From: an uncultured Shewanella sp.
GTDB taxonomy: Bacteria > Pseudomonadota > Gammaproteobacteria > Enterobacterales > Shewanellaceae
Assembly: GCF_947491715.1 (NCBI RefSeq)
Contig: NZ_CANLKR010000035.1
Coordinates: 1-50,115, forward strand
Direction: 5' to 3'
Length of the DNA: 50,115 nt
The position numbers and the translations under genes were made by a program. Positions 35,029 to 44,457 of this stretch are shown here, piece by piece; within the stretch, counting starts at the first letter, position 1; each line of letters begins with the position of its first letter. Under the pieces are notes generated by a model that did not search any database, was not told the origin of the DNA, and worked only from the letters and a program-made list of their open reading frames with translations.

Positions 35029-37509
35029 ATGCCCAATAAAATAACCCATTCAATTAAACTCCAACTCCAACTCGCCACCAGCGCTATTATCATATTACTG
35101 ATCATTTACACTTACTTTAACCATCAAATTATCGAAACTGAAAACAACTTATTGTCTCTGGAAGTGAATGTATCCGATTCTTCAAATCGTTTATTAATGA
35201 TGAGGCGACATGAAAAAGATTTTATGGCAAGGATGGATGAGCAATATACGCTATTATTACAACAACAGGGAGCACAGTTAAAACAAGGTGTCAAACAGAT
35301 CGATAATTTACTCAAGGCCAATAATATCGTACTTAATTATAACAGTGGCAATATCATTACCAGTATCGATGCTTATCTCAATGCAGTTAATGAATTAGCT
35401 GTTGTCTTATTCAATATCAACGGACTCAACAATGATGGATTAAAACATCAATTTCAACTCGCCCTTATGGCACTGGAAAAAGACATTATCGACACACAAG
35501 ATAGTCATATTCAACTCACTTTTTGGCGGGTACAAGACGATATTTATCATTTTTTTATTTTACATGAAGCCCAATATCAACAAAACTTTACTCGTGACAT
35601 CGCTCAATTAACATCGCTATTCTCCACCCATCCCAATCGTAAAGTATTAACCAATAAGCTTCAAACCTTCACCACCCTTCTATTGCAATTAGCAGAACTT
35701 AAACATGTTGCAGGTATTGATGAACATTCAGGCTTAAAAGGATCACTTAGGCATAGCATTCATGCCGTCGAAAATGAGCTCAATATTCTCAACATAGAAA
35801 TTCCATTGGCCCTCACAGATAAGCTCGACAACTTAGAAAACCTTAACCGTTTACTCATCCTCTTACTCTTTATTTCACTGATCTCCGTTTTATTTTATTT
35901 AACCCGTTCATTGACTAAAGTTGAAAACGATTTACGACAACTAAATATACGAGCGCAAACATCCAATAAAGCAAAAAGCGCTTTCCTAGCCAATATGTCT
36001 CATGAAATTCGAACTCCTTTAAATGGTATCATCGGCATGTCTGGCATTTTAGCAGAAACCAGACTCACTCCTACCCAGCAAGAATATCTCAACACCATAG
36101 AGACCTCTTCACAAACGCTGTTAATGCTGATTAACGATGTTTTGGATTTATCAAAGATTGAATCCGGTAATTTAGAAATCACCAGCAGTGAAACCAATGT
36201 CCGTGAAGTCGCCTATGATACACTCGCCATCATCGTCTCAAAAGCTATCGAAAAATCCATTAATTTAGAGGTCAACATTGATGATAATGTCGCCTTTAAT
36301 GTTCGACTTGATGAACATCGATTACGTCAAATATTGATGAACCTGATGTCTAATGCGATCAAATTTACCCATTCTGGTACAATTACCATTCATACTAGTT
36401 TGAGCGACAAGCAGCAAAATCAATTACGACTCTATTTTGCCGTGACCGATACAGGAACAGGTATTGAAAAAGACAAACAAGACTGTATATTTTCTCCTTT
36501 TACTCAAGAGGATAACTCTATCACCCGTCAATTTGGCGGTACAGGATTAGGACTCAGTATTAGCTCACAGTTAGTGGAGTTAATGGGGGGGAAATTGGAG
36601 GTTGATTCAAAAAAAGGCCAAGGCAGCACTTTCTTTTTCACCATTGATGCCGAGCTTATCGATGAGCAGCCACCTCTTATTGCTCAAGTTCTCAACGACG
36701 CCTCTATCACTATTATTAGCGATGACAATGAAATTAATCAAGCATTAAGCAATAAGCTTCGCTACTATGGCGTGACAATCAATCAATGTTTAGCCAATAT
36801 TCGTGATCCCCACACCTACCCACAAAATAATATAGTCATCTACCATTACCAAGGCGAAAGTAGCAATGATTTTTTCTTAGAATTAAATACCTTTCAAGAT
36901 AAACATCCATCAATACCTTTTATTGTCTGTCAGCACATTCTTACACCCAGTATTGACTTTAAAGATCAAATCGATGGCATTATCAAATACCCATTACTGG
37001 GAACTCGACTCATCAACACCTTAGCCAGCGGCATCAAATATTGTCACTTGCGTGAAAATAAAACAGAAAATACGTCAATAGACACTGCCACTGAAACGAA
37101 TACACATCCTTTATCCGCAGAAAATAAACAAGATTACGTGCTCATTGTGGAAGATAACTTAGTCAATCAAAAAGTGGTGTCTCTATTTTTGTCCAAAGAA
37201 AATTACCGCTATGAGATAGCCAATAATGGGTTGGAAGCCCTGGAAAAAGTCAAACAAGGCCTTCCTTTTAATTTAATCCTCATGGATTGCATGATGCCAG
37301 AAATGGATGGGTTTACTGCCACTAAAGAAATCCGTCAATACGAACAAGAAAACCATATACCACCCATTCCTATTGTGGCCCTGACTGCCAGTATTTTAGA
37401 TCAAGATATTAAAATGTGCGCTGAAGTCGGCATGAATGATTACCTCTCAAAACCCATTCAAAAAGCCAAACTATTCGACATGATTAATAAATATCTAACC
37501 TCTTGCTAA
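35029..37509 (+). CDS. Hybrid sensor histidine kinase with receiver domain
   Basis: An 826-residue inner-membrane sensor. Helix one (about 15-30) and helix two (about 277-295) bracket a ~245-residue mainly helical periplasmic region. Then come HisKA (phospho-His 325 in FLANMSHEIRTPLNGI), HATPase_c (LMNLMSNAIKFTH, FAVTDTGTGIEKD, FGGTGLGLSI), a degenerate receiver-like region (about 555-660, starting ITIISDDNEINQAL, without the acceptor Asp) and a true receiver (VLIVEDNLVNQKV, D753 in LILMDCMMPEMDG, TAS, K in DYLSKPI). No Hpt domain, so relay must use a separate Hpt. No HAMP domain is obvious. There is no cognate regulator adjacent; signal and output unknown. Confidence 0.92.
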   Translation: MPNKITHSIKLQLQLATSAIIILLIIYTYFNHQIIETENNLLSLEVNVSDSSNRLLMMRRHEKDFMARMDEQYTLLLQQQGAQLKQGVKQIDNLLKANNIVLNYNSGNIITSIDAYLNAVNELAVVLFNINGLNNDGLKHQFQLALMALEKDIIDTQDSHIQLTFWRVQDDIYHFFILHEAQYQQNFTRDIAQLTSLFSTHPNRKVLTNKLQTFTTLLLQLAELKHVAGIDEHSGLKGSLRHSIHAVENELNILNIEIPLALTDKLDNLENLNRLLILLLFISLISVLFYLTRSLTKVENDLRQLNIRAQTSNKAKSAFLANMSHEIRTPLNGIIGMSGILAETRLTPTQQEYLNTIETSSQTLLMLINDVLDLSKIESGNLEITSSETNVREVAYDTLAIIVSKAIEKSINLEVNIDDNVAFNVRLDEHRLRQILMNLMSNAIKFTHSGTITIHTSLSDKQQNQLRLYFAVTDTGTGIEKDKQDCIFSPFTQEDNSITRQFGGTGLGLSISSQLVELMGGKLEVDSKKGQGSTFFFTIDAELIDEQPPLIAQVLNDASITIISDDNEINQALSNKLRYYGVTINQCLANIRDPHTYPQNNIVIYHYQGESSNDFFLELNTFQDKHPSIPFIVCQHILTPSIDFKDQIDGIIKYPLLGTRLINTLASGIKYCHLRENKTENTSIDTATETNTHPLSAENKQDYVLIVEDNLVNQKVVSLFLSKENYRYEIANNGLEALEKVKQGLPFNLILMDCMMPEMDGFTATKEIRQYEQENHIPPIPIVALTASILDQDIKMCAEVGMNDYLSKPIQKAKLFDMINKYLTSC

Positions 37510-37572
37510 ATCAGCAAAAGCCAATTAAGCTGCTTTAACCCTGCAGACTATCAAGTTTTACATAAATAATTC

Positions 37573-37612
37573 AGCCCATAATCCTACGGTTTTAAGGGCT
37601 TTTTTAATTTTT
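37573..37612 (+). terminator. Terminator after the hybrid kinase gene
   Basis: AGCCC (37573-37577) pairs with GGGCT (37596-37600), followed by TTTTTAATTTTT. The stem is short with a long A/T loop, so strength is uncertain. Confidence 0.55.
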
Positions 37613-37667
37613 ATTGGGGTTATTTAACGCAAATTGATAAAAATCGATAAAAAAATTCGAAAAGTAT

Positions 37668-37676
37668 TGCTATACT
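37668..37676 (+). promoter_or_regulatory. Probable extended -10 promoter of the EF-G gene
   Basis: TGC-TATACT (37668-37676) is an extended -10 element in an A/T-rich context. It is followed by a GC discriminator (GCGCGG) and the start codon about 40 bases on. No good -35 box is seen. The -10 also lies in a small palindrome AAGTAT-TGCT-ATACTT. Confidence 0.5.
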
Positions 37677-37716
37677 TGCGCGGAATTTTAGAACGTAACT
37701 CCAATAGAGTAAAAAA

Positions 37717-39801
37717 ATGACTGATTTATCAAAGTACAGAAACATTGGTATCTTCGCTCACGTTGACGCGGGTAAGACCACTACAACCGAGCGTATCCTT
37801 AAGCTAACCGGTAAAATCCATAAAATCGGTGAAGTTCATGACGGTGAATCTACAACTGACTTCATGGAACAGGAAGCTGAGCGTGGTATTACCATTCAGT
37901 CTGCTGCTGTAAGTTGTTTTTGGAACGATCACCGTTTTAACGTTATTGACACCCCTGGTCACGTTGACTTCACTGTTGAAGTTTATCGTTCTCTTAAAGT
38001 CTTAGATGGTGGTGTCGGTGTATTCTGTGGTAGCGGCGGTGTAGAGCCACAATCAGAAACTAACTGGCGTTATGCGAACGAATCAGAAGTTGCTCGTATC
38101 ATCTTCGTAAACAAGTTAGACCGTATGGGTGCTGACTTCCTACGCGTTGTTAAGCAAACTAAAGACGTACTAGCTGCTAACCCATTAGTTATGGTACTGC
38201 CTATCGGTATCGAAGATGAATTTAAAGGTGTGGTAGACCTATTAACTCGTAAAGCATGGGTATGGGACGAAACTGGACAAGCTGAAAACTACAAAATTGA
38301 AGATGTCCCAGCTGACATGGTTGATCTTGTTGAAGAATACCGTGAAATGCTAATCGAAACTGCCGTTGAGCAAGACGATGATCTAATGGAAGCTTACATG
38401 GAAGGCGAAGAGCCCTCTATGGAAGACATTAAGCGTTGTATCCGTAAAGGTACACGTACCATGGACTTTTTCCCAACGTACTGTGGTAGTGCTTTCAAAA
38501 ACAAAGGTATGCAACTACTTCTTGACGCGGTTGTTGATTACTTACCATCACCAACTGAAGTTGATCCTCAGCCACTTACCGATGAAGAAGGTAACGAAAC
38601 TGGCGAGCATGCATTAGTCTCTATTGATGAGCCTCTTAAAGCATTGGCATTCAAAATCATGGATGACCGTTTTGGTGCACTGACCTTCGTTCGTATTTAC
38701 TCAGGTAAAATCAATAAAGGTGACACCATTCTTAACTCGTTCACGGGTAAAACTGAACGTGTTGGCCGTATGGTTGAAATGCAAGCCGATGAGCGTAACG
38801 AACTAGACTCAGCGCAAGCGGGTGACATTATCGCTATCGTAGGTATGAAGAATGTTCAAACAGGTCACACTTTATGTGATGTTAAACATCCTTGTACACT
38901 AGAAGCCATGGTCTTCCCTGATCCTGTTATTTCAATCGCTGTTGCACCAAAAGATAAAGGTGGCAGTGAGAAAATGGGTATCGCTATCGGTAAAATGATT
39001 GCAGAAGATCCTTCATTCCGCGTTGAAACTGATGAAGATTCAGGTGAAACCATCCTTAAAGGTATGGGTGAGCTTCACTTAGACATTAAAGTCGACATCC
39101 TTAAGCGTACTTACGGTGTAGACCTGATTGTTGGTGAGCCACAAGTGGCCTACCGCGAAACCATTACAAAAACCATTGAAGATAGCTACACCCATAAGAA
39201 GCAATCAGGTGGTTCAGGTCAATTTGGTAAAATTGATTATGTTATCCGTCCTGGTGAGCAAAATTCAGGCTTCACATTCAGCTCTTCAGTTGTTGGTGGT
39301 AACGTACCAAAAGAATTCTGGCCTGCGGTTGAAAAAGGTTTCGCTTCAATGATGGAAACCGGTACCGTTGCTGGCTTCCCAGTACTTGACGTTGAACTAG
39401 AGCTTACTGATGGTGCGTTCCACGCAGTCGATTCATCGGCTATCGCATTCGAAATCGCCGCTAAAGGTGCTTTCCGTCAATCTATGCCTAAAGCTGGCGC
39501 ACAACTTCTTGAGCCTATCATGAACGTTGATGTATTCAGCCCAGAAGACAACGTCGGTGATGTCATTGGCGATCTTAACCGTCGTCGCGGCATGATCAAA
39601 GATCAAATGGCTGGCGTAACAGGCGTTCGTATCAAAGCTGACGTGCCATTATCAGAAATGTTTGGTTACATCGGTTCACTACGTACAATGACATCTGGCC
39701 GTGGTCAATTCTCTATGGAATTTGCTCACTACGCACCATGTCCTAACAGCGTTGCAGAAAAAGTGATTGCTGAAGTTAAAGAAAGAAACGCTAAGAAGTA
39801 A
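37717..39801 (+). CDS. fusA: Elongation factor G (stand-alone copy, EF-G2 type)
   Basis: GTPase that drives ribosomal translocation and, with RRF, recycling. The 694 residues contain all G motifs: AHVDAGKTTTTERIL, the switch region AEAERGITIQSAA-type EAERGITIQSAAVSCFW, DTPGHVDFTVEV, NKLDRMGADF and CGSAFKNKG, then domains II-V ending with RGQFSMEFAHYAPCP. Codon use is strongly biased (GGT, CGT, GAA, AAC), unlike its neighbours, so it is probably highly expressed. It is not in a str operon (no rpsL, rpsG or tufA nearby), which fits the second EF-G copy known in Shewanella and Vibrio. A terminator follows. Confidence 0.95.
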   Translation: MTDLSKYRNIGIFAHVDAGKTTTTERILKLTGKIHKIGEVHDGESTTDFMEQEAERGITIQSAAVSCFWNDHRFNVIDTPGHVDFTVEVYRSLKVLDGGVGVFCGSGGVEPQSETNWRYANESEVARIIFVNKLDRMGADFLRVVKQTKDVLAANPLVMVLPIGIEDEFKGVVDLLTRKAWVWDETGQAENYKIEDVPADMVDLVEEYREMLIETAVEQDDDLMEAYMEGEEPSMEDIKRCIRKGTRTMDFFPTYCGSAFKNKGMQLLLDAVVDYLPSPTEVDPQPLTDEEGNETGEHALVSIDEPLKALAFKIMDDRFGALTFVRIYSGKINKGDTILNSFTGKTERVGRMVEMQADERNELDSAQAGDIIAIVGMKNVQTGHTLCDVKHPCTLEAMVFPDPVISIAVAPKDKGGSEKMGIAIGKMIAEDPSFRVETDEDSGETILKGMGELHLDIKVDILKRTYGVDLIVGEPQVAYRETITKTIEDSYTHKKQSGGSGQFGKIDYVIRPGEQNSGFTFSSSVVGGNVPKEFWPAVEKGFASMMETGTVAGFPVLDVELELTDGAFHAVDSSAIAFEIAAKGAFRQSMPKAGAQLLEPIMNVDVFSPEDNVGDVIGDLNRRRGMIKDQMAGVTGVRIKADVPLSEMFGYIGSLRTMTSGRGQFSMEFAHYAPCPNSVAEKVIAEVKERNAKK

Positions 39802-39830
39802 TATTTAGCGCCATTCTTTAATTTGTATCA

Positions 39831-39859
39831 ACCCCATAAATTACTTTATGGGGTTTTTT
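39831..39859 (+). terminator. Rho-independent terminator after fusA
   Basis: CCCCATAAA (39832-39840) and TTTATGGGG (39845-39853) form a perfect 9-bp stem with loop TTAC, followed by six T. A classical strong terminator. Confidence 0.95.
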
Positions 39860-39967
39860 ATTGCCTCTATGACTTTCCGCACTTTCAATTATTTCCTCAA
39901 TAAACACAATAACATTACGGAATGTAAGCTTAAATTGATTGTTTTATCTCATATAAAAAAAAATATC

Positions 39968-39982
39968 CTATAATTATTATTC
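39968..39982 (+). promoter_or_regulatory. Possible Fur box overlapping the fur -10
   Basis: CTATAAT-T-ATTATTC has the 7-1-7 layout of the Fur site and agrees at 10 of 14 positions with TGATAAT-n-ATTATCA. It contains TATAAT, a candidate -10, about 130 bases before fur. Autoregulation of fur is common; the match is imperfect. Confidence 0.35.
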
Positions 39983-40105
39983 AATTGAGGGGATATAGAT
40001 AAATCAAAGGTTTCAGTTTTTTACTGGTACACATATAATGGTTTCAACGGCCACAAATGAACCATTAACATTTATGCTAATCGTTCTTCAAATAAGAGAT
40101 GCATC

Positions 40106-40537
40106 ATGACTGATGGAAATCAAGCGCTAAAAAAAGCAGGGTTAAAAGTAACCCTTCCTCGAATAAAGATCTTAGAGCTCATGCAAGAGCCCGAAAACCA
40201 ACACATCAGTGCTGAAGATCTTTATAAAAGACTATTGGATTTAGGTGAAGAAATTGGCCTTGCTACAGTATATCGCGTATTAAACCAATTTGACGATGCG
40301 GGCATTGTTACGCGTCATCATTTTGAAAGCGGTAAAGCCGTATTTGAACTTGCGACCCAACATCATCATGATCACCTTGTTTGCTTATCTTGTGGTAAAG
40401 TGATCGAATTTGCCGATGACATCATCGAACAACGCCAAGATGAAATTGCTGCAAAATACAACATAAAACTGACTAACCACAGTTTATATTTATACGGTGT
40501 TTGTGCCGATGGTCAGTGTAACCACGAAGCAAAATAA
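40106..40537 (+). CDS. fur: Ferric uptake regulator Fur
   Basis: Iron-responsive repressor. The 143 residues begin with a winged helix (LKVTLPRIKILELM, then ISAEDLYKRLLDLGEEIGLATVYRVLNQF). The dimerisation domain follows, with metal ligands in HHHDHLVCLSCGKVIEF and a C-terminal VCADGQC cysteine pair. Its GLATVYRVLNQFDDAGIV matches Fur rather than Zur or PerR. It starts at ATG 40106; in-frame upstream codons give no better start. A terminator follows. A candidate Fur site lies upstream. Confidence 0.96.
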   Translation: MTDGNQALKKAGLKVTLPRIKILELMQEPENQHISAEDLYKRLLDLGEEIGLATVYRVLNQFDDAGIVTRHHFESGKAVFELATQHHHDHLVCLSCGKVIEFADDIIEQRQDEIAAKYNIKLTNHSLYLYGVCADGQCNHEAK

Positions 40538-40547
40538 TCAAAAAATG

Positions 40548-40573
40548 AAAACCAGCTAATTGCTGGTTTTTTT
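40548..40573. terminator. Terminator after fur
   Basis: AAAACCAGC (40548-40556) pairs with GCTGGTTTT (40562-40570), loop TAATT, then further T. The A/T tracts on both sides allow use by the convergent acetyltransferase gene as well. Confidence 0.9.
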
Positions 40574-40606
40574 ATAGAAAGATCATCCCCTATTTTGAAT
40601 AATAAA

Positions 40607-41113
40607 TTAATGGTTAAAAAGGCGATGGAAAATTTTGACATGATAACCTAAATAATAATCACGTTTAGTTTCATGCATCTTAATTTTTTTAAGCACTTGT
40701 TCATACTCTTTATTACCCGGCAATACCAAAGCCATCAATCCAGCTAAATGGTAGTCTTTACAGACATCCATGGCAGCATTAGCCGCTTCTGTCGCAAAAC
40801 CTTGCCCCCAATACTCAGGTAAATAACGAAAAGCCAGTTCAACCTCATTATAACAACGAAGGTATTTAGGACCACAAAAACCAATAATACGCTCATCTTG
40901 CTTGTGTATAACGGCCCAACGACCATAATCAAACTCAGCATAAGTGGGTAAAGCGACATTGATAATAACCTGCCTCGCCTCTTCGACCGACTTTAATGGT
41001 GAGCCGGGCAAATGACTTAAAATTTTAGGCATGCTATTAAGTAAAAAAACCGCTTTAGCATCATCAGGGGTAAATCGGCGAAGATACAACCGATCTGTCT
41101 CTGTAACAACCAT
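40607..41113 (-). CDS. GNAT-family N-acetyltransferase (RimJ/RimL type)
   Basis: A 168-residue acetyltransferase of the GNAT_3 subgroup. ETDRLYLRRFTPDDAKAVFLL opens the fold as in RimJ/RimL-like proteins (shown in part: RLYLRRFTPDDA). IIGFCGPKYL and EVELAFRYLPEYWGQGFATEA supply the central strand and the acetyl-CoA loop (GQGFATEA). It probably acetylates a small amine or a protein N terminus; the target is unknown. GGGAG precedes ATG at correct spacing. It is convergent with fur and divergent from the FMN protein gene. Confidence 0.85.
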   Translation of the reverse strand: MVVTETDRLYLRRFTPDDAKAVFLLNSMPKILSHLPGSPLKSVEEARQVIINVALPTYAEFDYGRWAVIHKQDERIIGFCGPKYLRCYNEVELAFRYLPEYWGQGFATEAANAAMDVCKDYHLAGLMALVLPGNKEYEQVLKKIKMHETKRDYYLGYHVKIFHRLFNH

Positions 41114-41266
41114 GCTATACTCCCAAACTTTCTACCCTTTAACTATAGGCGATATCATTTAATTCGCTAAACTCAGCTGGTTTAATAAAAAAGACAATGA
41201 GACTGACGCCACTCTTGCTATAGTTACAACAATCACATTCTTTGCATGTTGATAAAGGATCCTCCG

Positions 41267-42925
41267 ATGACACCTATGCAAAAAGTTTTTTGGTTTATTG
41301 CTAGCCTTGGGAATATACTGGCTTTGACTCTCTGGCTACATATCAATGATCTTTCTTCCGCACTCATCTTTTGCTTTACATTACTCTATACGATAGTGGG
41401 ATTTTATGATTTAAAATTCAGTAAACATAATTTAAATAGGCTTTATCCTAGTGTGGCCTATATTCGTTACTTTTTAGAATCATTTCGTGTTGAAATACAA
41501 CAGTACTTTATCGCCAATGATGAAGAAGAAAAGCCCTTCAATAGAGAGCAACGCTCTTTAGTGTATCAAAGAGCCAAGAATGTCAGAGATACCATCGCTT
41601 TTGGTACTCAGCGAAATTTAATCGAAGAGAATTATTTGAGTGCATGGCACTCTCTCAGTCCTAAAACAGTTAAATCTGAAGCCAAACATATCTCCTTTGG
41701 CGGCGATGATTGCACACAACCATATCGAGCCTCTTACCTCAATATTTCAGCAATGAGCTTTGGAGCACTAAGCCGCAACGCCATTGAAGCCCTTAATTTA
41801 GGGGCAAAAAAAGCACATTGTTTTCACAATACCGGAGAAGGAGGCGTGAGTCCTTATCACTTAAAGCATGATGGCGATCTGGTGTGGCAAGTCGGTTCAG
41901 GTTTATTTGGTTGTCGAGACGAAGAAGGTCAATTCGATGAAGAGATGTTTAAAGCTATGGCTTGTAAACCTCAAATAAAAATGATTGAAATAAAACTTTC
42001 CCAAGGCGCAAAACCGGGACATGGTGGTGTTTTACCCGCCGCCAAAATCACTGATGAAATCGCCTCAATAAGGCATATTGTAAAAGGACAAGACTGTGTT
42101 TCTCCTGCTGTTAACCCTGAATGTACTACCCCGCTCGCGTTATTAACCTTCATTCAAAAATTACGTCAATTAAGTGGCGGCAAGCCCATTGGTTTTAAGC
42201 TTTGTGTTGGGAATCCTGCAGAATTTTTATGTATCTGTAAAGCCATGTTAGAAACCAATATTCTGCCCGATTTTATCACTGTTGATGGCGCAGAAGGTGG
42301 GACAGGCGCCGCTCCTTTAGAATTTAGTAATCATTTAGGCATGACGTGTCTTGAAGGTATTTACTTTGTTCATAATGCGCTCATAGGAGTCGACCTTCGC
42401 AACAAAATTCGCATTATTGGCTCAGGGAAAACCGCTTCCAGCTTCGATTTACTGACAAAAATAGCCTTAGGAGCAGACACAGTCAATGCCGCAAGAACCA
42501 TGATGCTTGCCATCGGTTGTGTCCAATCAAGACACTGTAACACCAATCGATGTCCAACAGGTGTGGCTACACAAGATCCTGTTCGCAGTAAAGCAATCGA
42601 TATCAATTTAAAAAGTGAACGTGTTATGCATTTTCACAATAACACCTTACACAGTTTCTATGAGTTAGTGGGAGCAATGGGGCTGGACGATCCAAGTAAG
42701 CTCATGCCTCAGATGATTAAAAAACGCACGCCAACAGGACTCGCGATTTCCCTCGGCAGTTTAGTGACTCATTTAACCTCTAAAGCGCTACTTCAAGATA
42801 CTCATGATCTAGGTCCATGGCATCATTGGTGGAGTCAAGCAAAGAGCCATGAATTTGTCTCCGATGATTTGTATATTTTAACCCCACAGGAATACATTTC
42901 TCACAATGTCAGCAGCAGGAAATAA
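41267..42925 (+). CDS. Membrane-anchored FMN-binding glutamate synthase family protein
   Basis: A 552-residue relative of the synthase domain of glutamate synthase (GltB), without the amidotransferase part. Two hydrophobic segments (VFWFIASLGNILALTLWL and SALIFCFTLLYTIVGF) at the N terminus should anchor it in the membrane. The TIM barrel follows with NTGEGGVSPYH, IEIKLSQGAKPGHGG, FITVDGAEGGTGAAP and IRIIGSGKTAS. A 3Fe-4S motif is present: CVQSRHCNTNRCPTGVATQ. Such proteins are widespread, but their reaction is unproven. I chose ATG 41267 because AAGGAT lies six bases before it; an in-frame ATG at 41246 would add seven residues. Confidence 0.9.
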   Translation: MTPMQKVFWFIASLGNILALTLWLHINDLSSALIFCFTLLYTIVGFYDLKFSKHNLNRLYPSVAYIRYFLESFRVEIQQYFIANDEEEKPFNREQRSLVYQRAKNVRDTIAFGTQRNLIEENYLSAWHSLSPKTVKSEAKHISFGGDDCTQPYRASYLNISAMSFGALSRNAIEALNLGAKKAHCFHNTGEGGVSPYHLKHDGDLVWQVGSGLFGCRDEEGQFDEEMFKAMACKPQIKMIEIKLSQGAKPGHGGVLPAAKITDEIASIRHIVKGQDCVSPAVNPECTTPLALLTFIQKLRQLSGGKPIGFKLCVGNPAEFLCICKAMLETNILPDFITVDGAEGGTGAAPLEFSNHLGMTCLEGIYFVHNALIGVDLRNKIRIIGSGKTASSFDLLTKIALGADTVNAARTMMLAIGCVQSRHCNTNRCPTGVATQDPVRSKAIDINLKSERVMHFHNNTLHSFYELVGAMGLDDPSKLMPQMIKKRTPTGLAISLGSLVTHLTSKALLQDTHDLGPWHHWWSQAKSHEFVSDDLYILTPQEYISHNVSSRK

Positions 42926-42980
42926 TTCCTAATAAGCGCCCATTGCCACAATCGATATATTCTGACAATGGGCTCACCTA

Positions 42981-43619
42981 TTATTTGTCCTTTTTAAGCG
43001 GCAACTGACTGAGATACTGGATCAATTGACTGAGTTGCTCTGGTGTTTGTGAAGTCGAGTTCACAAGATACTGACCATTAACTAATAACGAAGGCACGCC
43101 ACGAATACCAGATAGTTGAGTTTGAAGATCATAATTTGAAAGGGCTAAACTAGCATCAGCCGATGCTAACGCAGCCTTAACCTCATTGACTTGTAATCCT
43201 TGTTTAACAAAAAAATTGACTACATCTTGCTCATTTTTAAAGTCACCTTCCTGCATATGAATACGTTTAAAAATAGCGCTATGTACTTGACGAACGACCT
43301 TAAACTTTTGAGCCAAAAAATACGCTTTTTGGCTCAAAATCCAAGGTTCTCTACCGGCCCCAACAGGGGTTCTGACAAAAGTGATATTTTTTCCTAATAA
43401 ACGTGCCATTTCATCAAATGTCGCATCTTGGCGATAACAATGTGGGCAGTTATAAGAAAAAAACTCTCGCACTACAGGCTGTTGCTTTTCTGGGATCCCA
43501 GCAATACGAGTATAATCTTTCCCTTCAATATAACGAGTCTGATTTGCATAGCTCATTGCACTCATGAAACACATCAAAAAAATAAACAATAATGCTCTTA
43601 TCTTCACTGTTTTTCTCAT
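42981..43619 (-). CDS. DsbA-family thiol:disulfide oxidoreductase
   Basis: A periplasmic thioredoxin-fold oxidant. A signal peptide (RALLFIFLMCFMSAMSYA, cleavage near residue 26) precedes the active site FFSYNCPHCYRQD, the CPHC redox motif of DsbA, and the cis-proline loop GIRGVPSLLVNG. Length (~212) fits DsbA. A second ORF start, ATG 43631, would add four residues; neither start has a strong ribosome site. DsbA-like in motif and context, though sequence beyond the motifs is divergent; the cell may have another DsbA, so I give no symbol. It lies 16-28 bases after the SDR gene on the same strand. Confidence 0.88.
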   Translation of the reverse strand: MRKTVKIRALLFIFLMCFMSAMSYANQTRYIEGKDYTRIAGIPEKQQPVVREFFSYNCPHCYRQDATFDEMARLLGKNITFVRTPVGAGREPWILSQKAYFLAQKFKVVRQVHSAIFKRIHMQEGDFKNEQDVVNFFVKQGLQVNEVKAALASADASLALSNYDLQTQLSGIRGVPSLLVNGQYLVNSTSQTPEQLSQLIQYLSQLPLKKDK

Positions 43620-43647
43620 ATATAACACCATATTAACTTGATAAAAA

Positions 43648-44457
43648 TTAACAATAATCTAGCATATTAATGGGGGCATTAAACTGGTATTCAAAACCGA
43701 GATCTTGAGTAATTAAACGACCATCGACTGTTTTTCCCGCCACATCCTCATTATTAAATACCGGCATAGCCACATTCAAATGAGTCGATGCCGCTTGATA
43801 AAAACTGGCACGACTCGGATGCTCTAAGGCACAAAGATTATAAACAGGCTGCACTTTTTTAGCAGAAATAACTTTCAGAACCGCTTGCACACAATCTGTC
43901 AAATGCACTAAATTCACCGGCGTCCTTCCACCGGAAATATTTTGCTTTCCAGATAAAAAGCGTCCCGGATGACGTTTAGGCCCCACCAGTCCAGCAAAGC
44001 GAAGAACACAAGTTGGCGCCATATCTGAAAACACTTGCTCAGCTTCGAGTAAATATTGACTTGCTATTGAGTGTATTTCTGCATCTGCTTCAGTTGCTAT
44101 TTGATTCTGTGAAGGATAAACCCCTGTACTGCTAATAAAAATAATACGTTGATATTGACAGTCCACTACCCTTTGCTTTAATCGTATTAACCGCCTTAAA
44201 TAAGCATCAGGATCTCGCCTAAACCCTGGAGGCACATTAACCACTAAACAATCGCTGTCTAGCTGAGGCAAACCAGCACTAAGTGTCTCACTATCATCTA
44301 AATCGACACAAAAACCCGAGATCCCCTCTTGTTGCAGTAGCAATGCTTGTTCTTCTGTCCGTTTCGAACCCCTGACGTCAAAACCTGCCTTCACAAGCGC
44401 CTTGGCTAAAGGCAGACCAAACCACCCACATCCCACAATACTCACCGACTTTATCAT
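43648..44457 (-). CDS. NAD-dependent epimerase/SDR-family protein (YeeZ-like)
   Basis: A 269-residue Rossmann-fold protein. The dinucleotide loop is VSIVGCGWFGLPLAKAL at the N terminus. RIIFISSTGVYPSQ carries the serine/tyrosine region of extended SDRs. Similar proteins (YeeZ of E. coli) have no proven substrate. The product also shows VLRFAGLVGPKRHPGRFLSGK and PVYNLCALEHPSR, which fit the family. AAGG precedes ATG at slightly long spacing. Downstream, the DsbA-like gene lies on the same strand. Confidence 0.82.
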   Translation of the reverse strand: MIKSVSIVGCGWFGLPLAKALVKAGFDVRGSKRTEEQALLLQQEGISGFCVDLDDSETLSAGLPQLDSDCLVVNVPPGFRRDPDAYLRRLIRLKQRVVDCQYQRIIFISSTGVYPSQNQIATEADAEIHSIASQYLLEAEQVFSDMAPTCVLRFAGLVGPKRHPGRFLSGKQNISGGRTPVNLVHLTDCVQAVLKVISAKKVQPVYNLCALEHPSRASFYQAASTHLNVAMPVFNNEDVAGKTVDGRLITQDLGFEYQFNAPINMLDYC

